From Prolixibacteraceae bacterium (lineage in GTDB: Bacteria; Bacteroidota; Bacteroidia; Bacteroidales; Prolixibacteraceae): a stretch of DNA of 64,000 bases. The notes beneath the pieces were generated by a model. It was not told where the DNA came from. It worked only from the letters and a program-made list of their open reading frames with translations, and ran no database searches. The stretch spans positions 62,001 to 126,000 of the forward strand of contig JAQUIJ010000013.1 in NCBI GenBank assembly GCA_028683385.1, given 5' to 3'. Position numbers and translations under genes: made by a program. Positions 1 to 7,595 of the stretch are shown here, piece after piece (the first letter of the stretch is position 1; the number at the start of each line of letters is the position of its first letter).

Positions 1-218
1 GACTGAATATTTTTGTTCTCTTCACCGGAAGGAATCGCTACAGTCCGAATTGAAAATTCATCGATAACCGGTTGAATAAGGGGAAGGCAAAATCCCGCAG
101 CCGTTTGATCAGTTAACAGAAACACTTTTCCAACAGGATACTTTTGAACTATTTTACGAAGTTCCACATCAATCTGCTGTGAAAAGATGATATTTGAATG
201 TACTTTTGAATCAGTCAT
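1..218 (-). CDS. aroB: 3-dehydroquinate synthase, N-terminal part (runs off the window)
   Basis: Reading the minus strand from an ATG at 218 gives an open frame of 72 codons that leaves the window at base 1. The visible part has the nucleotide-binding beginning of AroB: a hydrophobic strand leading into LLTDQTAAGFCLPLIQP, then the IPSGEENKN segment that contacts the cofactor in this family. AroB converts DAHP to 3-dehydroquinate in the shikimate pathway in the cytoplasm. The gene is divergent from the membrane-protein gene starting at 318. A -7 motif lies 24-31 bases upstream of the start. The catalytic metal ligands lie outside the window, so the call rests on the N-terminus only. Confidence 0.8.
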   Translation of the reverse strand, partial: MTDSKVHSNIIFSQQIDVELRKIVQKYPVGKVFLLTDQTAAGFCLPLIQPVIDEFSIRTVAIPSGEENKNIQ

Positions 219-241
219 ACACGTTCTAAATTATACTCCGG

Positions 242-249
242 CAAAGTTA
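242..249 (-). promoter_or_regulatory. Candidate -7 box for aroB
   Basis: The minus strand reads TAACTTTG, a perfect match to the Bacteroidota -7 consensus TAnnTTTG. It would start transcription near 236 and give a leader of about 18 bases before the aroB ATG at 218. No convincing -33 TTG is seen. Confidence 0.5.
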
Positions 250-317
250 AGTTATTTTGCCAAAGCTTGGAATTTGTCAGCAAAAAGCCGGGATTATTTA
301 CAATTTTATCAGGAACC

Positions 318-767
318 ATGGAAATTTCGAATCAAAAAAGAAGCAAGCAAATTAAAAGAACCTTTAACCTCACGGGTATCGTAATTGTTGTGATTGGCCT
401 GATTTTTCTAGGATTAAAACAGGATACTGCTGTTTTAATTACCGCTGGTGTGTTTGCTGTTTATGTTGGTATTGCGCAATTCGCCAATCTCTGCTATGTG
501 TATTTCAATTCCGGAAACGGGAAGGTTTTAATCCGATACTACCCGGTTATTTCAATCCTGAAAAAGGAATATGAAGCCATTGAATTCGCTCACTCAGCGC
601 TGGTAAATTTCAACATCGAAAAAGCGATGGGATTTACAGACCTTACCATTGCCATCAAAACCAAACGCGGAATTGCCGAGTATCCGACCATCAGTCTGGC
701 CGCAATGAGTAAAGCCGAAATCGATCAAATAAGTTCAGAGTTGTCTGAAATTATGAAAAATCGCTAG
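318..767 (+). CDS. Small hypothetical membrane protein
   Basis: A 149-residue protein from the ATG at 318. A TTG at 267 is in frame but would add a non-hydrophobic leader. I chose the ATG because residues 1-15 then form a short basic cytoplasmic start (MEISNQKRSKQIKRTF), followed at once by two adjacent hydrophobic spans (about residues 17-34 and 40-58). The remaining 90 residues look like a soluble, PH-like or YcxB-like mixed alpha/beta domain, but I cannot name a family. It lies between aroB (divergent) and dprA (same strand, 53 bases downstream) and may be cotranscribed with dprA. Function unknown. Confidence 0.6.
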   Translation: MEISNQKRSKQIKRTFNLTGIVIVVIGLIFLGLKQDTAVLITAGVFAVYVGIAQFANLCYVYFNSGNGKVLIRYYPVISILKKEYEAIEFAHSALVNFNIEKAMGFTDLTIAIKTKRGIAEYPTISLAAMSKAEIDQISSELSEIMKNR

Positions 768-820
768 TCGGGTATTTACTTTGAGTGCCGGATTGTTTAT
801 TTTTATGGTAAACTTTCAAA

Positions 821-1930
821 ATGGATACGGCTGAAAACCTTGCATACAAAATAGCCATTTCACTAATTCCCGGGATTGGTTCGGTAACCGCCCGTAACCT
901 GATTGCTTACGTCGGGAGTGTTGAAGGTGTTTTTCAGGAAAAAGAGAAAAACCTGATGAAAATACCAGGCATTGGCGAGGTAAATGCCAAACGAGTTGTA
1001 CGGCAAAATGTGCTGGATCGTGCCAAGCGCGAAGTGGATTTTATCCTGAAAAACAAAATACAAACCTTCTTTTACCTCGACGACAACTACCCAACCCGAT
1101 TAAAAGGATGCAGCGATTCTCCAATTATTATGTATTTTAAGGGAAATGCCAACCTCAACGAGCAACGGATTATTTCGGTTGTTGGAACCCGAAGCGCGAC
1201 AAACTATGGAAAAGAAATTTGTGAAGAATTGATCCGAAGTTTTTCTGAAAAAAGCTATCCAATTCTCGTTGTTTCAGGACTGGCCTACGGAATTGATGTT
1301 CATGCGCACAAAGCCTGCCTGAAATACAACATTCCAACTGTCGGCGTTTTTGCCCATGGATTGGATACAATTTACCCATCGCTCCACGCCCCAATTGCCA
1401 GCAAAATGCTCGAAAAAGGAGGTCTGATTTCCGATTTTATCAGCGAAACCAAAATCGATCGGCAGAATTTCCTGCGTCGAAACCGCATTATTGCCGGACT
1501 TGCTGATGCAACAATTATTGTTGAAAGTGCTGAAAAAGGTGGGGCTCTGGTGACCGCCGACATTGCCAATTCGTACAACCGCGATGTTTTTGCTTTTCCG
1601 GGTCGCAGCACAGATCTGTATTCCAGAGGCTGCAATAAAATCATTAAACTGAATGAAGCTGTTTTAGTTGAGAATCAGGCAGACATTGAAAAAGCCATGA
1701 ATTGGGACGTCAAAGTTTCGGCAAACCGTGTCTACCAGACCTCCCTTTTTGTGGAATTAACTCCGGAAGAACAAAAACTGGTGGATCTGTTAAAAGGGGG
1801 CGACCACTTTGTGGATGAGATTACCATAAAAACACAATTACCCATGAGCAAAGTTTCTGCCTTGCTTCTCGGGCTTGAATTTAAAGGACTGATTACCAGT
1901 CTACCCGGGAAGATTTACCGGTTGAAATAA
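821..1930 (+). CDS. dprA: DNA-processing protein DprA
   Basis: A 369-residue protein of normal DprA length. The N-terminus (about residues 10-70) holds helix-hairpin-helix-like segments (IPGIGSVTARNL and IPGIGEVNAKRVV). The central Rossmann-like DNA_processg_A domain (about 75-290) shows VVGTRSATNYG, VVSGLAYGIDVHAHKACL, a GLDTIYPSLH segment, FLRRNRIIAGLADATIIVESAEKGGALVTA and FAFPGR. A winged-helix domain closes the C-terminus (about 310-369). DprA binds incoming single-stranded DNA and loads RecA in natural transformation. The gene is widespread even in bacteria not known to be competent. It converges on the ferredoxin gene that ends 18 bases away. Confidence 0.95.
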   Translation: MDTAENLAYKIAISLIPGIGSVTARNLIAYVGSVEGVFQEKEKNLMKIPGIGEVNAKRVVRQNVLDRAKREVDFILKNKIQTFFYLDDNYPTRLKGCSDSPIIMYFKGNANLNEQRIISVVGTRSATNYGKEICEELIRSFSEKSYPILVVSGLAYGIDVHAHKACLKYNIPTVGVFAHGLDTIYPSLHAPIASKMLEKGGLISDFISETKIDRQNFLRRNRIIAGLADATIIVESAEKGGALVTADIANSYNRDVFAFPGRSTDLYSRGCNKIIKLNEAVLVENQADIEKAMNWDVKVSANRVYQTSLFVELTPEEQKLVDLLKGGDHFVDEITIKTQLPMSKVSALLLGLEFKGLITSLPGKIYRLK

Positions 1931-1948
1931 TAAACTCCTGATTACCTC

Positions 1949-2740
1949 TCATTTGATTTTCGAATACGCTGCATCAAACCAGTTTTTTCGCTTAACTACG
2001 TGCAGAATAAGAAAAATAACCAATAGAAGAGCCAATTTGTCGTGTATTTCAACGAAAACGAACCTATAGATACTTGTACTGCCCAATAAATCAATCAACC
2101 AAGGTACAATTCCGGTTAACGAGGTAAACAAGAAAATAGCTGACAAAATCATCACCTGCACATTTTTACCCATTAAATTTCGGGAAATAATTCCCTGATA
2201 CCACTTCAGGTGTTTGTAAATATGGAAAATCATCAGCAAGAAAAAACATACAACTAAAACCTTATGGATGGCCGACCAGCCCGAATAATTAATTCCCCAA
2301 ACATCCGGCATTTGATCAAATCCCCTGACTTGTTCGTAATCGGCATCCCTGAAACCGGCATCATGGTTTTGCCTTGCCGCCTGGATATGAAATCCGAATT
2401 GCAAGACTAAACCCGAGATTATTGTTATCGCTCCTGACAACAAAAGCAAATTATTAATAAAAAATAGCAGGACGGACTTTCCCTTTGGGCGAACTGCATC
2501 CTGACCAGATTTATCATTTTTTGAATACGCACCGTATAGGCAGGTTTTTATACAATTCAGGCACCCGCAACAAAAATCCGGGTTAATTAGGAGTGCATGT
2601 TTGTGCCACGGCAAATCAATTTTTCCAATAACCTGGCTGGGACAAGCCTCAATACATTTCCAGCAAGCTTTACATTTACTGGTGTTTAACTGGACACTTA
2701 ATGTTCGTGCATGTCTGCGACTAAAAAAAACTGGCTTCAT
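1949..2740 (-). CDS. 4Fe-4S ferredoxin fused to a cytochrome-b-like (DUF4405-type) membrane domain
   Basis: A 263-residue protein. Residues 20-75 contain two 4Fe-4S motifs, CKACWKCIEACP and CCGCLNCIKTC. After a linker come four hydrophobic spans (about 88-110, 155-180, 198-220 and 228-252). These carry histidines in an arrangement expected for b-type heme: IHKVL and FHIYKH in one pair of helices, EIHDKL and LHVVKR in the other. This suggests an inner-membrane electron-transfer subunit passing electrons between a quinone/heme site and a cytoplasmic or periplasmic partner. No catalytic partner gene is adjacent. The Crp-family regulator 74 bases upstream, on the same strand, is a plausible controller. 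The redox partner is unknown. Confidence 0.75.
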   Translation of the reverse strand: MKPVFFSRRHARTLSVQLNTSKCKACWKCIEACPSQVIGKIDLPWHKHALLINPDFCCGCLNCIKTCLYGAYSKNDKSGQDAVRPKGKSVLLFFINNLLLLSGAITIISGLVLQFGFHIQAARQNHDAGFRDADYEQVRGFDQMPDVWGINYSGWSAIHKVLVVCFFLLMIFHIYKHLKWYQGIISRNLMGKNVQVMILSAIFLFTSLTGIVPWLIDLLGSTSIYRFVFVEIHDKLALLLVIFLILHVVKRKNWFDAAYSKIK

Positions 2741-2814
2741 ATTGTACTGTTTCTTTCGGCAAAAATGCCTCTCAAATCAGTAATTGCACGATAACAATTG
2801 TTAAGAAATGATGC

Positions 2815-3372
2815 TTATCGCTTTCTGTTTCGTATCCGGCTTAGCGAGATGGGCGTTATTCCAAGGTAAGAAGCAATGTAATGCTGCGGCACTCGCTTAA
2901 TTATTTCAGGATAATTCTCTATCAGGTCCTTATATCTTTCCTGAGGGGTGTCTTTTATACGCGAAAGAAAAAGTTTTGCATAGTTCCTGAAGCGCTGAAA
3001 AATAATTCGCTGAAACATGTTTTTCAATTCCGGATAAGTATGGAGTAAAAGATCAAAATTCTCCTTGCTGATAGAAACCAATGAAGTAGGTTCAATACTT
3101 TCAATGGTGAACAAACTCGGGTTCCGACTTTCGAAACTCTCGATTGAAGCAACGGATTGATCTTCAAAGAAAAACTGCAAGGTGATGTCCTTCCCGTCTT
3201 TATTAAACCACATGCGAAGGCAGCCCTTTTTGATGAAAAAAATATTGGTGGCTATTTCCCCTTCACCAAGCAAAATATATTTTGAAGGAATTTCCCTTTC
3301 AACAAAGAAATGCTGGAACTTATTCCAGTTCTCTTTGTCATTTTTGATTCGTTCAATCAAACTATCGATCAT
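2815..3372 (-). CDS. Crp/Fnr-family transcriptional regulator
   Basis: A 185-residue protein with the usual layout of Bacteroidota Crp-like regulators. An N-terminal cyclic-nucleotide-binding-type beta roll (about 15-125) includes GEIATNIFFIKKGCLRMWF and the FFEDQSVASIESF segment. A C-terminal helix-turn-helix (about 150-185) ends with HYIASYLGITPISLSRIRNRK. No cysteine cluster is seen, so it is not an iron-sulphur Fnr. The ligand is unknown; many members of this group bind no cAMP. It lies upstream of the ferredoxin/cytochrome gene in the same orientation and probably controls itself or that gene (inference from position). Confidence 0.9.
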   Translation of the reverse strand: MIDSLIERIKNDKENWNKFQHFFVEREIPSKYILLGEGEIATNIFFIKKGCLRMWFNKDGKDITLQFFFEDQSVASIESFESRNPSLFTIESIEPTSLVSISKENFDLLLHTYPELKNMFQRIIFQRFRNYAKLFLSRIKDTPQERYKDLIENYPEIIKRVPQHYIASYLGITPISLSRIRNRKR

Positions 3373-3481
3373 AGCAAAATGTGATTAATCGTGTAAAATC
3401 AGGAATTGGTGATGTCAAAGCTAAGAAATCCTTACCTGTTATTCTTCTGTTCCTTCTCCCAACGAAATCAAAATAAGCCAC

Positions 3482-3489
3482 TATCTTTG
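3482..3489 (+). promoter_or_regulatory. Candidate -7 box immediately upstream of the helicase gene
   Basis: TATCTTTG is a perfect TAnnTTTG motif. It ends only 4 bases before the helicase ATG at 3494, so transcription from it would give a leaderless or nearly leaderless message. No clear -33 element. Confidence 0.4.
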
Positions 3490-3493
3490 CAAC

Positions 3494-4825
3494 ATGGCAA
3501 CATTCGAAGATTTAAAAATAAGCAAATCGGTTTTAAAAGCAATTGAAGAACTGGGCTTTACCGAACCAACGCCCATTCAGGAGAAGGCGATCCCGATGAT
3601 TCGCTCGGGAGTGGACGTTTTGGGAATTGCACAAACCGGAACAGGCAAAACGGCAGCCTACTTCATTCCTTTAATTATGAAACTGGTGAAAGCCGAGGGG
3701 AACGATCCACGTGCAATCGTGCTGGTTCCAACGCGCGAACTGGCTATTCAGGTGGGTGAAGATCTGGAAGACCTGACCAAATTCACGAATCTCCGCCGTG
3801 CAACTGTTTATGGTGGCGTTGGCTGGACTAAGCATGCCGAGCTGATTAAACCCGGAGTTGATATTCTGGTTGCAACTCCTGGCCGTTTGTGGGATCTGTA
3901 TAGAGCAGAAGCTGTTTCGTTCAAAAAAGTAAAGACATTAGTTATTGACGAAGCAGACCGGATGCTGGATATGGGTTTCATGCCGCAAATCCGCAATTTT
4001 CTGGAAATCCTTCCACTGAAAAGGCAAAACCTGCTTTTCTCGGCTACCTTCAACGAAAAGGTAGAAGAAATGAGCCACGAGTTTCTCGATTTCCCCGAAC
4101 GCGTTGAAGTTGCACCATCAGCAACACCAGCCGAACTGATTAACCAGGTTTATTATAAAGTGCCTAATTTTCAGACTAAACTGAACCTGATTAACTATTT
4201 GCTTCGCGACGAGGAAACATTCTCCAGGGTGATTATTTTCGTCGGGACCAAAGAAAATGCCGAACAGGTTTTCAAAATCATCAAACGTCGCTCAGAAGGA
4301 GAAAAGCGTATTCTGCATTCAAACAAAGGTCAAAGCACACGCTTAAACGCTATCAATGCTTTTAAAAGCGGTGTTGTTCGCATCCTGATTACTACAGATA
4401 TTTCGTCGCGCGGAATTGATGTGGAACTGATCAGCCATGTTATTAATTTTGATCTGCCATCGAACCACGAAGATTACGTTCACCGCATTGGTCGCACCGC
4501 ACGCGCCAACAATACAGGAACAGCCATTTCGCTGGTCAATCCTGCTGAAGAGCTCAACCTTCGGAAAATTGAGGAACTAATCCGGATGGAAATTCCAAGA
4601 CTTGAACTTCCGGCTGATTTGGATTTGGTTGCTACTAAAAGTGAAGAAAGTCAAATCCAGTTGCGTGAGATCGACCGTCAGAAAAGAATTGCCGACCCAA
4701 CTTTTAAAGGAGCTTTCCACGAGAAAAAGTTCGTTTTTGGCCGGGACAGCAAAAAAGAAAAACGGAACTTACCCAAAGATAAAGCCAAGGAAAAACGATT
4801 CCGGGGGAGAAGAAAACCTTCGTAA
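3494..4825 (+). CDS. DEAD-box ATP-dependent RNA helicase (RhlE-like)
   Basis: A 443-residue protein with all helicase motifs in order: Q motif (FTEPTPIQEKAIP), motif I AQTGTGKTA, Ia PTRELAIQ, Ib TPGR, II DEAD in VIDEADRML, III SAT, IV IIFVGTK, V TTDISSRGIDV and VI HRIGRTAR. The two RecA-like domains end near residue 375. A Lys/Arg-rich tail (about 400-443) follows and likely aids RNA binding. Such proteins remodel RNA during ribosome assembly or decay in the cytoplasm. The gene stands alone, with a hairpin terminator 18 bases downstream that it shares with the convergent GH9 gene. Confidence 0.93.
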   Translation: MATFEDLKISKSVLKAIEELGFTEPTPIQEKAIPMIRSGVDVLGIAQTGTGKTAAYFIPLIMKLVKAEGNDPRAIVLVPTRELAIQVGEDLEDLTKFTNLRRATVYGGVGWTKHAELIKPGVDILVATPGRLWDLYRAEAVSFKKVKTLVIDEADRMLDMGFMPQIRNFLEILPLKRQNLLFSATFNEKVEEMSHEFLDFPERVEVAPSATPAELINQVYYKVPNFQTKLNLINYLLRDEETFSRVIIFVGTKENAEQVFKIIKRRSEGEKRILHSNKGQSTRLNAINAFKSGVVRILITTDISSRGIDVELISHVINFDLPSNHEDYVHRIGRTARANNTGTAISLVNPAEELNLRKIEELIRMEIPRLELPADLDLVATKSEESQIQLREIDRQKRIADPTFKGAFHEKKFVFGRDSKKEKRNLPKDKAKEKRFRGRRKPS

Positions 4826-4842
4826 GAATCAGATATGATGAT

Positions 4843-4895
4843 AAAAGGGGAAAGAGCAAGATCCATTAGATTTTACTCTTTCCCTTTTTCTTTTT
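4843..4895. terminator. Bidirectional hairpin terminator between the helicase and GH9 genes
   Basis: Purine arm AAAAGGGGAAAGAG at 4843-4856 pairs with CTCTTTCCCTTTTT at 4876-4889, with one bulged G. T-rich sequence follows on the plus strand and the A-rich arm gives T's on the minus strand. It serves both convergent genes. Confidence 0.75.
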
Positions 4896-4905
4896 GCACC
4901 AACTA

Positions 4906-7392
4906 TTATTTCAGCACATCTTTTGCGGCGAGCACCAAGAACATAAAATTGGAAGAACCTCCACCCAAAACGTATTCGGTTTGTTGCCAGAAATAAGGCC
5001 ATTCTTTTAACTCCGGAAAGTCGGGACGAATAATTCCGGTTCCTGAAACTGAACCTCCGGGAATAAAGGAGCGGTCAGCTCGGTTTACGCCATAGGCCTG
5101 GGTTACTGATCTCGAACCCACACCGGAAACAAACGATGAAGTGTTTTCGCCCGGATGATTTCCTAACACAAAGTTCAAGGCATTCAGCATGTATTTCGAA
5201 TCATATATTTCGGGAAACCCTTTCTGAAGAAAATACTGGTTTACTCCGAAACTCTGAATGTTCCAGCCATCGCCCCAAATGTGCGGACGATAAGGTACTC
5301 CAAACGGATTTTCCTTTTGCAGATTATCAACTTCAACTTTGTAATTTTTGGCGGCTGTTAAAACCATCGAAGAAAGATTTGCATCGTCAATCTGTTTCAA
5401 AACACGACCCAGATATCCAATTATTTCGTTCCATTTCAGCAATTCAGGATTGGTGAATTTCAGAATATCTTCCTTATACTTCTTATTTCCGGTGGTGATC
5501 AGCAACTCAACGGCTGCTTTTACTTTTGCACCAGCCATCCGCTGATTTTTACTGGCATCCACCGAGGCATAAAGTGCCTCAGCAGCAATAACCGATTGGG
5601 CGGACAATGTATCATTAAAACCTTTCAAAACCCGGGCTCCTGTTGCCAGATCTTTGGCTACGTCCAGTTCTCTCCACGGATTTTCTTCGGTAAAAACCAA
5701 ACGATCGTCCAGAACACCTGATTCATGAGCTGTAACCTCATCTTTTTTCAAATCCGGATTGTATTTGCGTCCGTCGGTAATTGTAGAAGCATCGCCCAAA
5801 TGAACATACTGACGCAAACTATTTTCAATGATTCCGCGATACAGGCGCCCCAGACTTTGATATCCGGCCAAAATGGTAATTGTTCCATGCTCAATTTGCT
5901 GAAGGATATCGTTTTTACCATCAGGCCGATGGATTTCAACCAAATGATTTTGCTGGTCAACGGTAGTTTGATCCCACTCAGGATGAAACAATTCATATGC
6001 CTGAGACAATATCCAAACTTCACCGGCCTGCGACTCTACACGCAAATCGTAATCGCCGGCATCGTGCCAGCCACCACGGTCCAGTCCCGGCACCTGTTCC
6101 AGAGGTTTAAACTTAGTGAGAGTGGAGTGTCCCTGAGCATAACCGTCAAAATGGTTGGTATCAACCGGAGCCATCAACGCATCGTCCATGTGACACAGGC
6201 CATGCCAAACACGGTAACCTTCGTTAACACGCATGTGGCACATTTGTACCGGCAGAAAATATTCAATAACTGGCTGCCACACATTTCGATCGTATACGGT
6301 TGAGCTTATCCGGAAGGGTTCTGAAGTATTTCCGGCATATTTAACCTGGTAAATTCCGGGCGTTGTGATGTCCGAAAAATCGAACTGATAATAATTAAAA
6401 CGCAGGAATTTACCCCACTTCTTCGGATCAATGGTTCGGATTTCTTTCAAACCGCCATCTTCGGAAATTCGGTACAAACTGGCTTTTTCGGCTGTCGGAG
6501 TATTTTTATCAACTTCTATTACTGCAATTTTTTCCTGATTGGGCTCATAGCCAATCTGGCTGATGTGCACAACCGGTTTCGACTGAAAATTAGGTAACAC
6601 ATTGCAATCGACCACCCACTCTACAGCTCCAATAGTTTTCCCCGGAGTAACCAGCGAACGAACCACAAACCATCCGTTATTGTGATAGAAACGGCCATCG
6701 AGCAACTGCAATGGCTGACCTTTACTTTCGATCACCATAGTTTGAGCAGTCGTCTCCGGAGCAATGGTAAGTTTTTGACCTGAAGCCATTGGGAAAGCCT
6801 GCCAGCTGCCGTCAACATCCTTTTCCATCGGGCCGTTGGCCTGCGTTGGAAAGATTCCGGATTGAGAGTCAAGATACCAGCTTTTACCAAATAATATGGC
6901 TGGAAATAATTCAAAATTAAACCCGACTTTCTTTTCCCATCCTGCAGGAAGTGGCTTATCCAGATCAACCAGAATGCGGAATTTGTTTCCTTCGCCGACT
7001 ACACGAACATGGTAATTGAAGTACAAATCAGGATATTCAACAGGATTAAAACCTTTGCGGTTGATGCTTGAATCGGGGAACGTGCATTTTACGCTGATTT
7101 CGTTTTTTACACGGTCGACCTGCCGTTTGCCTACTTTGGGAATAGGCTGCCATTGTCCGGGCGTAGGTTCCAGACGCAAATCGCCATTGGTAGCCACTCG
7201 CGTACCATTCTGAATAATGCCGACAGCTCCCTGATGACCTTCAGGATAAATGTCAAAAAAGACCATGACATTCAGTCCGGGCTTTTCGAAATACTCATTT
7301 TCGTTGATCTGAAGCGACTGAGCGCTTAGATTCGAACTGGCAAACAGGAATAAAATTAGTGCAAAGCACATCAAAAAATGGTTCTTCATCAT
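4906..7392 (-). CDS. Secreted glycoside hydrolase family 9 enzyme (cellulase-type)
   Basis: An 828-residue protein with a signal peptide (about 1-25, ending LSAQ). Residues 30-265 form an extra N-terminal domain that resembles a beta-rich carbohydrate-binding/CBM9-like fold; its role is unproven. Residues 273-365 match the CelD_N immunoglobulin-like domain (PVVHISQIGYEP). The (alpha/alpha)6 GH9 catalytic domain follows. It has the catalytic DAGDY at about 444-448 and a candidate acid Glu806 in QQTEYVLGGGSSNF near the C-terminus. GH9 enzymes hydrolyse beta-1,4-glucans or related polymers by inversion. It faces the helicase and is followed upstream by DUF5916 and fucosidase genes on the same strand, each with its own terminator. 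Exact substrate not predictable. Confidence 0.9.
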   Translation of the reverse strand: MMKNHFLMCFALILFLFASSNLSAQSLQINENEYFEKPGLNVMVFFDIYPEGHQGAVGIIQNGTRVATNGDLRLEPTPGQWQPIPKVGKRQVDRVKNEISVKCTFPDSSINRKGFNPVEYPDLYFNYHVRVVGEGNKFRILVDLDKPLPAGWEKKVGFNFELFPAILFGKSWYLDSQSGIFPTQANGPMEKDVDGSWQAFPMASGQKLTIAPETTAQTMVIESKGQPLQLLDGRFYHNNGWFVVRSLVTPGKTIGAVEWVVDCNVLPNFQSKPVVHISQIGYEPNQEKIAVIEVDKNTPTAEKASLYRISEDGGLKEIRTIDPKKWGKFLRFNYYQFDFSDITTPGIYQVKYAGNTSEPFRISSTVYDRNVWQPVIEYFLPVQMCHMRVNEGYRVWHGLCHMDDALMAPVDTNHFDGYAQGHSTLTKFKPLEQVPGLDRGGWHDAGDYDLRVESQAGEVWILSQAYELFHPEWDQTTVDQQNHLVEIHRPDGKNDILQQIEHGTITILAGYQSLGRLYRGIIENSLRQYVHLGDASTITDGRKYNPDLKKDEVTAHESGVLDDRLVFTEENPWRELDVAKDLATGARVLKGFNDTLSAQSVIAAEALYASVDASKNQRMAGAKVKAAVELLITTGNKKYKEDILKFTNPELLKWNEIIGYLGRVLKQIDDANLSSMVLTAAKNYKVEVDNLQKENPFGVPYRPHIWGDGWNIQSFGVNQYFLQKGFPEIYDSKYMLNALNFVLGNHPGENTSSFVSGVGSRSVTQAYGVNRADRSFIPGGSVSGTGIIRPDFPELKEWPYFWQQTEYVLGGGSSNFMFLVLAAKDVLK

Positions 7393-7450
7393 TGGTTAGG
7401 TTTAAGTTTCAGATCTATAACAACTGAGAAAGATTTTACCCTTAACTCTT

Positions 7451-7467
7451 ATTGTAATAATTACAAT
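7451..7467. promoter_or_regulatory. 17-bp perfect inverted repeat upstream of the GH9 gene (candidate operator)
   Basis: Arms ATTGTAAT and ATTACAAT flank a single A. It lies 59-75 bases upstream of the GH9 start at 7392. The dyad size suits a dimeric regulator. No regulator gene is adjacent, so the role is inferred from symmetry only. Confidence 0.4.
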
Positions 7468-7547
7468 CAATAGAGTTTAAAGATAGAAAATATCTTCTTT
7501 TAGAAAGAGAATTTTCACCTATGTCTGAAAACTTAAATACCTAACCT

Positions 7548-7588
7548 CAAAAAAACAACTCACAGGTGACATTTCGGCCACCTGTGAG
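7548..7588 (-). terminator. Rho-independent terminator after the DUF5916 gene
   Basis: Arms CTCACAGGTG (7559-7568) and CACCTGTGAG (7579-7588) form a perfect 10-bp stem with a 10-base loop. On the minus strand the stem is followed by TTGTTTTTTTG. It starts 8 bases past the stop of the 7596 gene. Confidence 0.85.
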
Positions 7589-7595
7589 ATACTTT

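Noticed and set aside
5725-6303. A 192-residue open frame antisense to the GH9 gene
   Set aside because: Lies wholly inside the GH9 coding region; the GH9 frame carries the catalytic motifs and a signal peptide, and the antisense frame has none.
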